From the NCBI GenBank assembly GCA_914767715.1, contig OU612066.1, positions 21,240,283 to 21,304,282 on the forward strand: a DNA stretch of 64,000 bases. Reading direction: 5' to 3'. The DNA comes from Membranipora membranacea. Lineage: Eukaryota; Bryozoa; Gymnolaemata; Cheilostomatida; Membraniporidae. Each line of letters starts with the position of its first letter. The first letter of the stretch is position 1. Position numbers and translations under genes: made by a program. Under the pieces are notes generated by a model. It searched no databases. It saw only the letters and a list, made by a program, of their open reading frames with translations, and was not told the origin of the DNA. Shown piece after piece: positions 50,201 through 62,108 of the stretch.

Positions 50201-51496
50201 CCTACTAGCTGTAAAACAAACCTGTCAGTAATGTGTAAATGAATAATCCTAAAAAAACGGTAAAAATGCTTCTTGCCTATAGACATATCATCATAATTAA
50301 TCACAGGGTTAGATGATATAGTTCTAATGATTGCTGGATTTGTTGTAATTCTGGTGCATCAACACAACATGTAATATAAGTGGTCAGTCATTTACTGTGT
50401 TTCAGATTCTGACACCACAGAGATAAACGCTGCTCTGGTACCAACAGACGACTTTGTGATCGGTGATGACCTCATGAGAAGTAGAAAACCTCCGACCTCG
50501 ATACGGCTGGTGAAGCAGCTTGCAGCAAATGACTATTGCCTCTCATCATGTAGCTATAAAGGTGTAACCTATGTAGGTCTCGACAGTGGCTCAATCAACA
50601 GAATAGATGAAGCTGGTAACAAGACAACAGACTTCATCAAACTTCCCAGTATCATCATCACCATAAGAGCTCGTCAGGATCGACTCTACATTCTCATGTC
50701 CGGACAACCTTACAAGATCTATGTGTATGATTTGAATGGTCAACGGATCACATACTGGGATCACACTGACGGCAATGGTGCCTGCCTCGGCAACAAACTT
50801 TGTATTGTAAGAAACCAGATACTTGTTCCTGATGCCACCAATAAGAGAATCACTATCTATAATCTCAACGGGAAAGTGATGAGACAGATTCCATGTCCTA
50901 AGATCCAAACCAACACCAACATATCCATGTGTTCAGCAGGAGAAGACTCTGTCATCATCACCACAGGCTCACCTCATCAGGTATTCAAGTTCGACATGAG
51001 AACAGAGACAGTACTCTGGACAACAAGCCTCACAGCAGGACCACGCTCTGTAGCCTGCAGTAATGATGAAGTACTGGTCAGTGGAGATGGATACTACGGC
51101 AGTAAGAGAGGTGTATGGATAGAGGTTCTAAATACAGCGACTGGTAAGAACTTTACTCGTTAAATTATATTATATACCTGTAGGTCTTTCATATAACAAT
51201 AGACTACTACAAAGTCCTGGTTAAATTAGTTTAGGGATTAGGGGATCAGTACCCTCATCGAAGCAACCAAACCACCAGTTAAATGTACGGATTTTGTAAC
51301 CTTGTTCTGTGTGGTCTAATGTATGCGTATACTTTCTTATCCTCTATTGCAAATTTCAGGTGAACACATAACTGAATTTAACGATCAAGAAGGAGTACAG
51401 ACTCAAGTGTTTGATTTATGGACAGAGAATAACAGACTGCTGGTGCCCAGTTTTTTCCAGAGCTCTGTGCTGTGTTATGAACTTCTCTATGATTAA
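47256..51496 (+). CDS. TRIM-C: complete RING/B-box/coiled-coil/beta-propeller protein (623 aa)
   Basis: Eight exons: 47256-47428, 47818-47977, 48210-48396, 48863-49059, 49320-49490, 49979-50087, 50406-51143, 51360-51496. Their sum is 1872 nt and the reading frame is open throughout. RING ligands are Cys15, Cys18, Cys33, His35, Cys38, Cys41, Cys54 and Cys57. B-box sites follow in exons 2-3, the coiled coil in exons 4-6 and the propeller in exons 7-8 (residues about 333-623). From intron 1 to intron 6 the sequence is nearly identical to TRIM-A; only one residue differs (Asn in A, Lys in C, at the start of exon 4). Exon 7 differs at 38 of 246 residues. Three leader units lie upstream (45085-46990). 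The expected role is a cytoplasmic E3 ligase with a target-binding propeller, inferred from architecture. Confidence 0.9.
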
Positions 51497-52313
51497 TGTT
51501 TAGCTTTCAGTAACTTTATATAGGCTGTGAACTTCTATATAAAATTATGCTTCACCCAAAACTGTTGCCCACTTGAAGATTACATTTTGTATAAACAAAA
51601 TTTAGTTTTGGATATTTTGAGGTCAACCTTATCACCATTAAGCTCACCACCATCAAGGCCGATAAACTTCATACTTTATAGAGTTCGAACCAAGTAAAAT
51701 CTTTAACTGCTACAACAAACTATTGGCAGTTGATTGCATTGTTTACAAAAGTGTTACGCTAACATTTCCCGCCTAGTTATTACATTCCATTTACAGTAAT
51801 TTCCAAAGCTTTCCGGCTAAAATTTGTTTTAAAAGATTTATGTATTTACGCCTGTAATCAACAAGACGCAAATACTGACCTTAGCGGTTAGTCTGAGCAG
51901 GCAGAGGGGAATTCAATTTTTACTGGACTGAGCCCCTATTGATAGCTTCTAACCTATTTAATTTCCACCATAAGTAAGCTGTTTACTCTATGATTTATTT
52001 CCATTTCACACAAAAAATACAGATTTAAACTTATTTAATTTCAACTGCATAAGCAAGTATTTCCGGCGCCACAGTACTGTCCACCGAAGTCCACATGTTC
52101 TGATAGGATGGTACTGCAATTTTAATTAGCAGTAGGCAAAAGACTGAGATACATCGAAGTCATCAAGCCATTTTGAATCCAGCTTGAATATACATGTTAA
52201 GGCTTTCCGGCGAGTCAACCTAAACGCAAGCGCTACAGTCAGGATGGAGCACATCATTACAGTTAAAATAACCAGTACTGTATTTTTAGTAAAACACGCA
52301 TTATAATAACAAC

Positions 52314-53065
52314 ATGGCAACTTTGGGAACAGGACATTTTCCTGAGCACCATGCTGATAGATACAATAAAATATTCTATGCATTGATGCCTGAACTGTGT
52401 CGACAAGAAAGGCAGTGGTTTGAAGACAGATTGACCAGCTTCCTTACTATTGTTTTTTCCAAAATGGACAAATCTATGTATATAACCTTTGCTCTATACT
52501 GTAAGTATCAATTGGATGGCTGATGATTCTGATATTTCCGATGTACAACATGTTAATACAATAAATATGTGAGATCATGGATAAACTCGCTCCGCAGACA
52601 GTTTCAATGCTACAAACAGGGTTAATAACTCATGCTCAGGATCCTTAGTGGCATGAGCTAGTTTTAGATTATGAAGTGCATGATGTGAATGCTGATGTCA
52701 GCATTGTAAGTATAGCAAGACCCGCAGGCAGCGAGAATTGTTGAGAGACATCAGACAATAGATTTTGACCGTATTCATTGCAAATATGAATATGTGTCTG
52801 GTAAAAAGACCCTTACACACAACTACTACCCCTCTGGTTCAAGCTGGGCTTTGTACATATTTGGGATTGTTCCTTTGGTTGCATTTTGTTCTCGACGGAA
52901 AACTATTGTAGTAAATTTGTGACGCCCATATCAGTAGATCATGTTGCCATGCTTTGTCATCAGATACATCATTCTTAGTCTGAGCTTAGAATCAGTGTTG
53001 ACCTCTTCTTGAAGTATCTTCATCGGAAGGACTATTCTGTGGTTTTTCTCCTTTGATGCGATGCC
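52314..53065 (+). CDS. Possible small helical protein downstream of TRIM-C
   Basis: The candidate exon 52314-52502 reads MATLGTGHFPEHHADRYNKI and on to FALYC, then a GTAAGT donor. A possible second exon begins after the acceptor TTCTTAG at 52979 and reads SELRISVDLFLKYLHRKDY to a TGA near 53056. The peptide looks alpha-helical (LMPELCRQERQWFEDRLTSF). The homologous stretches after TRIM-A (4860-5110) and TRIM-B (29590-29880) are disrupted by stops or shifts, so only this copy could be coding. A death-fold-like bundle is a guess, not a recognised match. It may equally be chance openness in the 3' flank. Confidence 0.25.
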
Positions 53066-53582
53066 AGTAGGCCTAACCCCGAGCCGGCGTCAGTGATATT
53101 AGCGCTTTGTGGTGGCTGATACGTAAACCTGATCGATCTGTGTTGGATCTTCTCAGGTGACCCAACATCTATGTTGAAGGTGGAGTCAATCGTTGGCCAG
53201 TCACAAAACTCCACTGAGAGGTGGTTCTGACTAAAACATCTACTGTCCGCCCAGACGGTCTCTGGAAAGCGATTGATAAAAAACATTCACTGGTAATATT
53301 TGGTTGTTGAGCAATTGAGAGTTGTCTCCTCATTGATTATTTTGAGACAACTCTAAACAGGAAATGAATGATCGGCCATTTTGGAACTTATGCAGACAAC
53401 ATGCCATATGATTCCATCTGCCTAAGCTGCTTTCCTTTACAATTGTTAAATTCTTGAAACTAATGTCTGTATGTATTAATTAATAAGTGAGAACATTAAA
53501 ACATCTGCAACCAATTAACTAACATTCATTGCTGAAGCTTCTGGTACTGAACTCTACTTGGGTCTTGGAGAGTGATGTTTGT

Positions 53583-53729
53583 CCACAGGTCTACTCCAAA
53601 ACCTGGGATTTTAGCAATGTTTGACTGCCCCCCTTGAGTTTTTGTTGTTTTGTTCTACAAAACAAAAACAAAATCTCAAGGGGGCAGTCAAACATTGCCA
53701 AAATCCCAGGTTTTGGAGTAGACCTGTGG
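53583..53729. mobile_element. 147-bp palindromic element, present only in module 3
   Basis: Arms of about 65 bp from CCACAGGTCTACTCCAAAAC to its inverse GTTTTGGAGTAGACCTGTGG, with a short AT-rich loop (GTTTTGTTCTACAAAAC). The homologous site in module 1 (about 6068) is uninterrupted, so this is an insertion. Confidence 0.85.
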
Positions 53730-54320
53730 CTGGGGGTGATTCATAGATATGATAGGACAGGTAGGTATCTGGAGTAACAAGCATGTTTACATTGCAAAAA
53801 CATGTAAGTAATGCTTCCCAGCGGGCACATTGTATGCGGCAACATGTTTCCAATGTCGCAATTGGATTGTTTCTCTGTTGCATGGTACACGTTTAACATT
53901 CAATATCTTTTAGAGGCATAAACGGTGCATACAAAGCAACACAGTTTTTTTCAATATGGTAACTGCGCAATAATTACAGCTACTTTACTAGAGAGTAATT
54001 TGCAATAATACTGGCATCATATGGGATAAAATGCTTTGCAATTTGTTTGCTAACACACTGTGTGGCTCCAAATTGTGTGCAATTCTATTTTGCACTGTTT
54101 TATTCCATTTTCTTAAAATCAAATCTAGTCTCTAAACTGCATGGGAATCAAAGGCCCCCTGCAGTGAAAGAATGGAAGGCAGACAGATGAAAATAGCATA
54201 CCTGCACTTTACCTATATGTATATGTATAAACAGTCATCTGAAGTCTTTGCCATTGAAAATGTGTGAAAACCACTGATACTTGATACAATGACCAATTTC
54301 GCTAGGTCATCAGGATGTCA

Positions 54321-54655
54321 CAGAGTCAGCACAGTCTCTTCATCGGTAAAGTCCGCTTTTTCCCATTCACGAGCATCACTGGTGTACCAATAATTTAAAA
54401 TTTTCGTTTACGACTTTATCACCAAATGATGCATAATAAAGCCACACCTACATTTTCCCTGAGCCAATCATTCAGATCAATTTTGTAAACAAAGTTGTGT
54501 GGAAGAGCCAATGGTTGGCTCAGGGAAAATGTAGGTGTGGCTTTTATTATGCATCATTTGGTGATAAAATGAAATTTTTGAATTATTGGTACACCAGTGA
54601 CGCTCGTGAATGGGAAAAAGCTTACTTTACCGATGAAGAGGCTGTGCTGACTCTG
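54321..54655. mobile_element. 335-bp fold-back element
   Basis: Two arms of about 150 bp, starting CAGAGTCAGCACAG and ending CTGTGCTGACTCTG. The inner stretch TGAGCCAATCATT/AATGGTTGGCTCA closes the arms. The right arm is more intact than the left. No ORF. Confidence 0.88.
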
Positions 54656-54699
54656 TGCTGACTGAATACTTTTCATCTTGGCCAAACTAGTAAGTTAGT

Positions 54700-55340
54700 A
54701 TGGTTCTCACATATTTTGTGTAGAATATTTCTATAACTGCTGTTTTATTGTATTAAGGAGAATTGTATTAGAGAATTAAAATGCAACCATGAATTTTTAA
54801 TATGTAGACCTTCTTTCACTCTTTTCATCCCCTCTTTCATTCTGGGCTGCAGCTTCGCTGCAGAACATCTGTGATGGGAATGATGCGTTTATGACTGCGT
54901 ATAGAGGCATAAATGGTGCATACAAACCAACACAGTGTTTTCCAATATGGAAACTGCACAGTAACTACAGCTACTTTGCTAGAATTCTATTTTGCACTGT
55001 TTTATTCTATTTTCTTGAAATCAAATCTAGTCTCTAAACTGTATGGGAATGATGCGTTTATGACTGCGCAGCTATTGAATTTGTATACATTACTTGTATT
55101 TATCTCCCCTGTTAAGCTGCTAACGTTTGGTAAGCCCTTATGACAACCCAACTGTGCAAAATAGTTATTTATATAAACCATTATTCAATAACTTTGAAAC
55201 ATTAATACATGTCAGTATTTTAAAATAGGTTAATATACAGCCAGGGTTTTAATTACCTGCATTAAGCACCACTTACCCAGCCGGCACAACTGTATCTAAA
55301 CTATGTTGGAAATATGTATACCTTAGAGACTGAACTACGT
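54700..55340. other. Repeat-rich, no gene recognised
   Basis: Two short direct repeats flank it: GGCATAAACGGTGCATACAA at about 53915 and the similar GGCATAAATGGTGCATACAA at 54906. A CCCAGCCGGCACAAC motif at 55276 resembles CCCAGCGGGCACATT at 53818. Confidence 0.45.
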
Positions 55341-55358
55341 CTGCCTAATGTGGCAATC

Positions 55359-55580
55359 GCTTCTCGGCCTATTGGCTAAGATCAAAGTGTCACTGCCAAT
55401 GGCTGATTAGTGCCAGTTCAGTTTTGGCAGCTCGCTGCACACCCAAGATTAGGAGGTCCACCATGGCCTCACCTCTAGAATGCATTCGAGGAAGTATCAC
55501 ATTTTCAGTATGAGGATTTAGGGCACCTTGAGTCCCTTTCTAGGGGCAGCCCAATCTTCTGTTTCTTCGCAAACAGCAAT
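55359..55580 (+). mobile_element. U2 snRNA-headed SINE with target-site duplication
   Basis: The 5' end ATCGCTTCTCGGCCTATTGG then CTAAGATCAA matches the first 30 or so bases of U2 snRNA. The rest does not continue as U2: the branch-site pairing sequence and Sm site are missing. An 11-bp direct repeat ATGTGGCAATC flanks it (55348-55358 and 55581-55591). Confidence 0.8.
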
Positions 55581-56597
55581 ATGTGGCAATCTATCACGCT
55601 ATTATATGTTGGAATGGTGCATTTTAGTAGATATTGTTACGATATATAAACTGCCTCTGCTACACATCTAACTAGAGGCTTGTATATATAGTAACCATGC
55701 GTTTACTTGACAGCAAAACTATACGCAATATTTTATACCTCATTACGTATCTTAGTTTAGTTATGATTTATTAGATTTAATATCAATTAACATAGAGGGG
55801 TGCGATTTAGTCATTGTGATTCAGTCCACAGTGGATGTTGAGTAGTAGGGGCCCATTAGACCATCGGACTTCCACTAGTGTAAGGGAAGACATTGAGTCA
55901 TACACAGTGTGCCTCGTGAAACTTCTGTCAAATACAATCTGGTTCAACTTTATTCGCAAAGAACATGGTAGGCCTAAAAAATAAACTAAATGTTGTGAGT
56001 GGTTAGTGTTCTGTAAAAGAATGTATATGTGGTACAGGTGGTCTTTCTGATAGGAGGAATGATGATGATGTTTTAAGAGATGTTTCCCATAGTTTGTCCA
56101 TTATTCAAAAACTCCACTTCAAGAGTAAGTGGCTGGGAAGATTTTGTTTGTCAAAAGTTGATGTGACTAGCTGAAGAAGGACTGGAAATAATTGGAAGAC
56201 AAAAATTATTTATGTTAACCATTTGCAATGATAGCGCATCTAATTCACTGTGGTGTGTGTTCACTGAAGAGCACATTTGTCCTTACAGTTGATAAACCCA
56301 ACTCATCATTGTGTCCTATTGTACATTCATCCCTATAGTCGGAAGATCTAGGGCTAAATGATGCACGCTGATCGCAGACACCGATATGATTGAGGTTGAA
56401 CATCTTTTTCTTATTTCGCATAATATTGTGTTGGCAATGTTGAGAGACCACACTTGATTGTAGATCAAGGTTGATCTGATTTGCCTGCATTTAAGTTATT
56501 CCCCTTCAGCTGGTGAGTCGGCTGTGGCTTGATAATCCAAATGCAGGTAAATTGGATCATATTTTATCAAAATGGACTGTTTCCAAATGATATTCCA

Positions 56598-56760
56598 GGT
56601 CAGCAAGCTCCTATTGGTATCTAGGCTGAAAATCATTGTGTTGTTGGGGTGACAGCTCCTGAATATCAGTCTGGAGTAATGGCTACCATAGTATTTCTGC
56701 CTGTTAGTATAATACTTAAAACTCCCGAAACTTCCAGTGTGAGAAGAGATAACTCAAAAT
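56598..56760 (+). pseudogene. C18orf63-like exon relic (module 3)
   Basis: Nearly the same as the relic at 7409-7570 and homologous to exon 36710-36855. It is broken by in-frame stops and lies in the duplicated block that also carries acidic gene copy 3. Confidence 0.75.
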
Positions 56761-57839
56761 TAATAAACAGCTGAAATAATGGAGATTAAATACTGTTTTT
56801 TTGCCATTCTCAATCCTGCTTGCCACTTATGAGGTTCCCAAAATCCCTAATTTTATCTGTTCTAGGTACTATTTTAAGCCTGAATTACCCGAAAAACATA
56901 GCATTTTTACAAACTCAACTGACCAGAAAACTATTTGATAATGCAATTGGTTCGCGAAGAGATTGCTTGTTGCCAAATAACAAGCTTTTGAGATGGTGTA
57001 TGCTTGTCATATCATAGATATTGTCCATCATCATAATGCAATGATTTGTGCAATGTGAAATGGGCTAGGGGATTTATATAGCTTTATCCATGACACTCTA
57101 TTTTTCAGAAATCCAGAAGCTAAAGGATATCTGATATTGTGTGCAAGGCCTCCGTCTGACTTGTAGAGATTTAAAAAAACAGAAGCATAGATTACGAGAT
57201 TCATCATGACGACTTAACTCAAAATTATAAGGACGATCAGGGTAAAAGAAAGGTGTTTCGGCTCGTTGCAGAATCATTTCTCATCTCGGATTATACGACA
57301 GCTCCAGTATGGCTTATTCATCAAGATACTACAGTTATACTGCTGTCTATAGGAGTATATGAATATCAGATGTGCTTAGTACATGATAAATCATGAACTC
57401 TATATGACTCATGGATTATGTGGCTGCTCCTAGATGGATAATTCTTCAAGATATTTCAGCCGTAACGGAATAACAAGAGATGACAATCCACACAGACCTC
57501 TATGTCAGTACACCCGCACAGCTATGGTGAGTTCCGGCTTTACCCCTCACACTTTCAATCCAAGATAGCTTATTTGGCTTTCCATAATATTTTGTATTGG
57601 AACAGTAAAACACATGCAAAAAAATGACTGACGCTGCAAAATGCAAATAACAGGGTACGCATCTAACCAATAATACATTGAAATATTGGAAACAAAATTG
57701 TAATCAACACAGCCATGAAGATATGTATAATGGACGCATTGAATATACCATAAGAAAACTACACAAAAACTTGAACATGAACATAAAATAGCCTGTGAGC
57801 CAGAATGAGTGTAAACATAAATATATATATAGGGAGACA

Positions 57840-60800
57840 CTATGAGATAATCCTGCGTAGAGTGTTTCTCACAAAACTCTTGACAATCTTAAAACATTTG
57901 TTAACTCTTCTCTTTATACCATGCTGAACTCCGCGTGTAGCCGATATCTTGGTAGTAGACTGAGACCGTTTCTCACAGACTCGTAATTTATCATTAGAAG
58001 TATCACACGGAATTCGAGAGCTTTCCTGCTGCACACATGTAGCTGGCTCAGGTTTTATTTCCTCATCAGTTTCGCAAATCGCTTCTCCTGATTCTGAAAT
58101 AAGGTTAAAGTTTGCCCTCCATCACTGCTATAGTATGTTTGTTTATCGATTTCACTACCTCTGGTTCAAAGATTGACAGACCCAATCTAGTGGTCATTGC
58201 TGAGTTCATGATTAAAGCTTGGCAAAAGGACACATATTTTCGTTATCCTTCTTACATGTGACAGAAATAACCAGTTCTAATTAAATGTGTAAAAGTTTCT
58301 CACTCACCCTGAGGAACTGTAAGGTTATCATTCTGTTGCTCCTGTATTTTACTCTCCAACCCATCTTTAGAATATACGATTTCAGCTCTGTAAAATAGAA
58401 GTTCACTAGTTAAAAATCACTGTGTTCATTTGTTGTGGGGGGGGGGGGGGGACAGCTCATAATATTGAAGTTTTCCCCTGTTCTGATTTTCAATGTGAAT
58501 ATTGTTCACAGGCATCAGTAATCAGAAGGTGGCTTCATAGTCATAATGATGAAAAGGAGGATAAATGGTATCACTGTTTACTACAGATCATTTTTGTGGT
58601 CAGCTCTACAGATCTGAAGTGAATATTAAATAGGGGAACAAAATGTATCATAGCCGGATTCTCCAATGGGATAAGGCAACCATAACAATATTATGAGTGA
58701 TGTCCAGCAAAGTGCATAGTGGGATGGTTTTTTAATATCTCTCGGTTTGAAAGTGATTAGCACATTGACAAGATATGTGCGGATTATTTTTGCAAAATAT
58801 TCATTGAAACTCACACAACAAAATGGTCATTTGAGATGGTCTGATAGAATAGTGTCGAGAGTGATGTCTCTAGTTTGTCCAGCTGTGTCAGTTCATTGGT
58901 GAAAACCAGGAGACTTAGATTCAGAGGAGTTTCCAATTCCTCCTCAGGATAACCAAAGCTGTCTTCATACAGAGATGACCTATTCGTTAAATCGTTCTCG
59001 AAGCTCAGCCAAAGGGATGTTTCGAATACACCAGGACTAGAAATTATCACAAAAGTTATATACAGTGGTCAAGAGCAGACAATTAGTATGTTATCGCGAT
59101 CGCCAAATCTGTTGTCGATTGTTATCAGTTTTGTGACATTACTTCCAGACATGGTTTTTTTGCTGTTTTGATATTTTTGATTGAGTTCATGTTTGGAGAG
59201 ATATGCCTATCAGAGACAGCCCAAATTATATCACTGTTTGGATGCTAGGTCAGCTCACATCATACTATCAACAATAGTTTTATATAAAGAAAAAAATGCA
59301 AGCTTTTGCTAGAAAAAGCGAATTTTTTGGGGTATAACTATAAGTTGTCTTCTTATTGTGAATGTAAAGACAATCCTTAAACTTTCTCATATCATATTAT
59401 TTATTGACAACTGTCATATTCCCATTGGCTGGGGATGAAAGCTTTCACAGTTCTAGTCAGTTGCATGCAGCTTGCTAGTGCACTGAACTATTTGAATTTG
59501 GGTCTCAGCTGTAGTATGATATAAAGAAATAATAAAATAAATACAAGTGACTAGTAGAACATCAATAAATACTCACCTTACATCATGTACCATATTTTGA
59601 TCAGTCGGGATCTTCAATGACGAGACTTGATCATTAATTTTAAGAGAATCATCTACTAGCTGATTGAGGCTGTCGGTGAGCCGTCTAATAAATAATGTGT
59701 CTGTAGTGAACTCTTCATCGCATGAGAACGGAGACTCAGTGCCCAAGATGTCTGTGAGATCTGAAAATGTAAGAACTAATATGCTACATATCATAAATCG
59801 CTATTGATGTCCCATTTTTAGTTGGAGCTTCTCAATAAAAAATTAGCAAGACATCTCTTGTCATTGATTGATTGATTGATGAGTACTTTATTATCGATCA
59901 AAATACATTTGCAACAAATGACAATGTATATAGTGGATCTGATTTGACATAAATAGATAAAAATGACTTCAGTACGTTGGTTAGGAAAAAAATTGAAATA
60001 AAACAGGATTTGTCATGTCATAAGGTTCGTTATTTTTCTATCCGGTAGGGTTTCCTCTGCAATCGCTCAATGAAGAGCTAAACATCTAGTACTGTTCTAT
60101 TTTTCAATGGTTGTATGGTTCATTGGATTCAATACGATTCCATTATTGCAATTGTGAGATGCTTCAGCATAGCAAAACTATTAACAAAGGCATAGGATAA
60201 ATAACTCCCAAATAACAACATAACAAATAACAAAGTCCCTCAGATAAGGATATTCACCATCAGAGAATTCACACATCTGATCTTCATCCCGGAAACTTCC
60301 CTCCTCAGACCCGTATCCTGCATCTGATTCTGAAATCAAATATGTTTTGATAAGTTTCTAATAAAATTAATTAGTAATCATATATGGTTGAACTTTTTGT
60401 ATCGATGGCGATAAACCATGTCCGAGCAAGGGGTTAGAGACTCCTTGGTCTCTGCAGCTTCTATCAATGTCTACATAACAGCTGCTTTGGTATAGGATTT
60501 TACCCCGCGTTGAAAACACCATGTTATGAAACGGTTCATTGACAAAATCAGCTGCTTCAATGATTCGTATCATCATCACGACAATAATGTGTTCTTGAAA
60601 TTTAGACTCACCTTTCTGGCTTTTGCGGATAACTGCATCCTCTAAATCACTCACATCCTGCTGCTGGCCCTTGTGATCATCATCGGTATCACTCCACAAC
60701 CTCGTGCTAACTACCTCACTACTAACAATCATTGGAAAATGTGATATGTTATTTAACTCTCACTGATAAATTCACCTAGTAGTGTCACTACCGCTTGTAC

Positions 60801-61136
60801 TACTTTCTCATTGTGTCGTTGTGCACTCAGAATTCAGCTATTGCATCATCTTTGAAAGCGTAACGCTGCTGATGACACATCATCTTTGGTTAAAATCTGA
60901 TGGATTTTTTTGGAGTTCACAGACAGGGCATAAATATATCATTTTTTGATAAATGTGCGCTGGTGAATAATCTAAATAGTTAAAGCTTTCCCCTAGCCCA
61001 AACGAACTCAGGCCAAATCCCAAATATAAATGTATAATCGTAAACCATTACAAAAGAGTCGTCAACTTGCCCACTATCAATTTAATAACATCAGTAATGA
61101 GAATAACAAGTACACTTACATGGCAGTTCTGTACAT
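57840..61136 (-). CDS. Acidic gene copy 3: unrecognised seven-exon protein (312 aa from an internal start)
   Basis: Minus-strand exons: 61136-61120, 60721-60612, 60329-60258, 59760-59577, 59036-58815, 58387-58308, 58093-57840. They join to 939 nt without a stop. Relative to copy 2, the original start codon is changed (TTC at the aligned ATG) and two TAA codons follow it, so translation would need the ATG at 61136, which gives MYRTAI. Exon 6 is absent, but the flanking phases still match. Exon 5 is longer at its 5' end (PGVFETSLWLSFENDL). The conserved features are RLWSDTDDDHKGQQ, ETPLNLSLL, KPEPATC and GIKRRVNKCFKIVKSFVRN. Function is unknown. It may be active or in early decay. Confidence 0.6.
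58434..58451. repeat. Poly-G tract in acidic gene copy 3 intron
   Basis: A G run of about 15. The matching place in copy 1 (9233-9243) has about 9, so it is a variable homopolymer. Confidence 0.85.
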
Positions 61137-61439
61137 TTCTTTTTGTTGATAATATTATTATTCGTTATATGAACAGAAGTTCCCGTAGATATCACTTAGA
61201 TTTATTTATAGCTTTTGACAGAGAATAACAGAAACACAGCTTGTTCAGTCAGTCACTATTTTCTGATTGTTGCGCTCAACCTTCAGTCATCATTGTGCTA
61301 AATGTTTTGTCATGGCGCATCTCCTTCAATTGTTGGCCATTTCGAATGGAAATCATTATTGTTCATTATTATATAAGTTATCCCCTCGTTATGATTGTGA
61401 TAGTAATAATAACTAGATATATGACATCATACAACAGCG

Positions 61440-62030
61440 AGGAGTTATATAAATAAACCATACTTTGTGATGCTAAAATTTTGACTTATATGCAGTGAAC
61501 AGTGATCACACAAAAATGTGTGTAAAATGTAGGTGATCGGTAGGGTGAGTGTGGCCAGCGGTTTTATGGGTTAAGGCGTAAGGCTTTTTATTTTATGTTG
61601 GTAAAGTTTGATAGAGGATTTGAAAGAACGATGATTCAATTTGTATGACCACACACGGATTTGGCTCTTCGGTATGCAGCTTGAATATATAATCCTAATT
61701 AATGATTTTTTTTACACTTACTAGCACTAAAAAATCTCAATTTTTCAGTCTGTTGTAGAGAATTTTCACCATTGTGAATTACAAATCAAAACTCCAACCA
61801 TAAATTACAAATAATTAAAGAGATTTGGTGTAAGTTTTTTCGGGTGCGATGATACAAAATACAGTAAGAAAATCCAACTTTCCTTCTCAGGACATCCGTC
61901 CAATATATCATTTCCTCACAAAATACCATCATCACAGAATCTTTGTTATCTTGTGCTAAACAAGATCAGAAGTCTAGTAGGGATATCTATAAAACAAGTG
62001 ATCAACTATTACTGTGATTGCTGCTTGACT
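61440..62030. other. No gene recognised
   Basis: AT-rich sequence with no supported ORF between the acidic gene block and the minisatellite. Confidence 0.5.
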
Positions 62031-62033
62031 CAT

Positions 62034-62073
62034 TTGGATATGCATTTACATCACAGCTGTGTATGCATATACT

Positions 62074-62108
<35 letters not shown>

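Larger units (their letters stand above)
47492..53830 (+). repeat. Segmental duplication, TRIM block copy 3
   Basis: Paralogous to 1-6160. It differs by the insertion of a 147-bp palindromic element at 53583-53729, which module 1 lacks at the matching site (about 6068). Confidence 0.9.
55970..61330. repeat. Segmental duplication, acidic-gene block copy 3
   Basis: Homologous to 6690-10550 with high similarity. It retains exons 2-4 of the acidic gene, which copy 1 lost. Confidence 0.88.

Noticed and set aside
55356-55420. A functional U2 snRNA gene
   Set aside because: Only the first 30 or so bases match; the branch-site recognition and Sm regions are absent and target duplications show a retroposed SINE.
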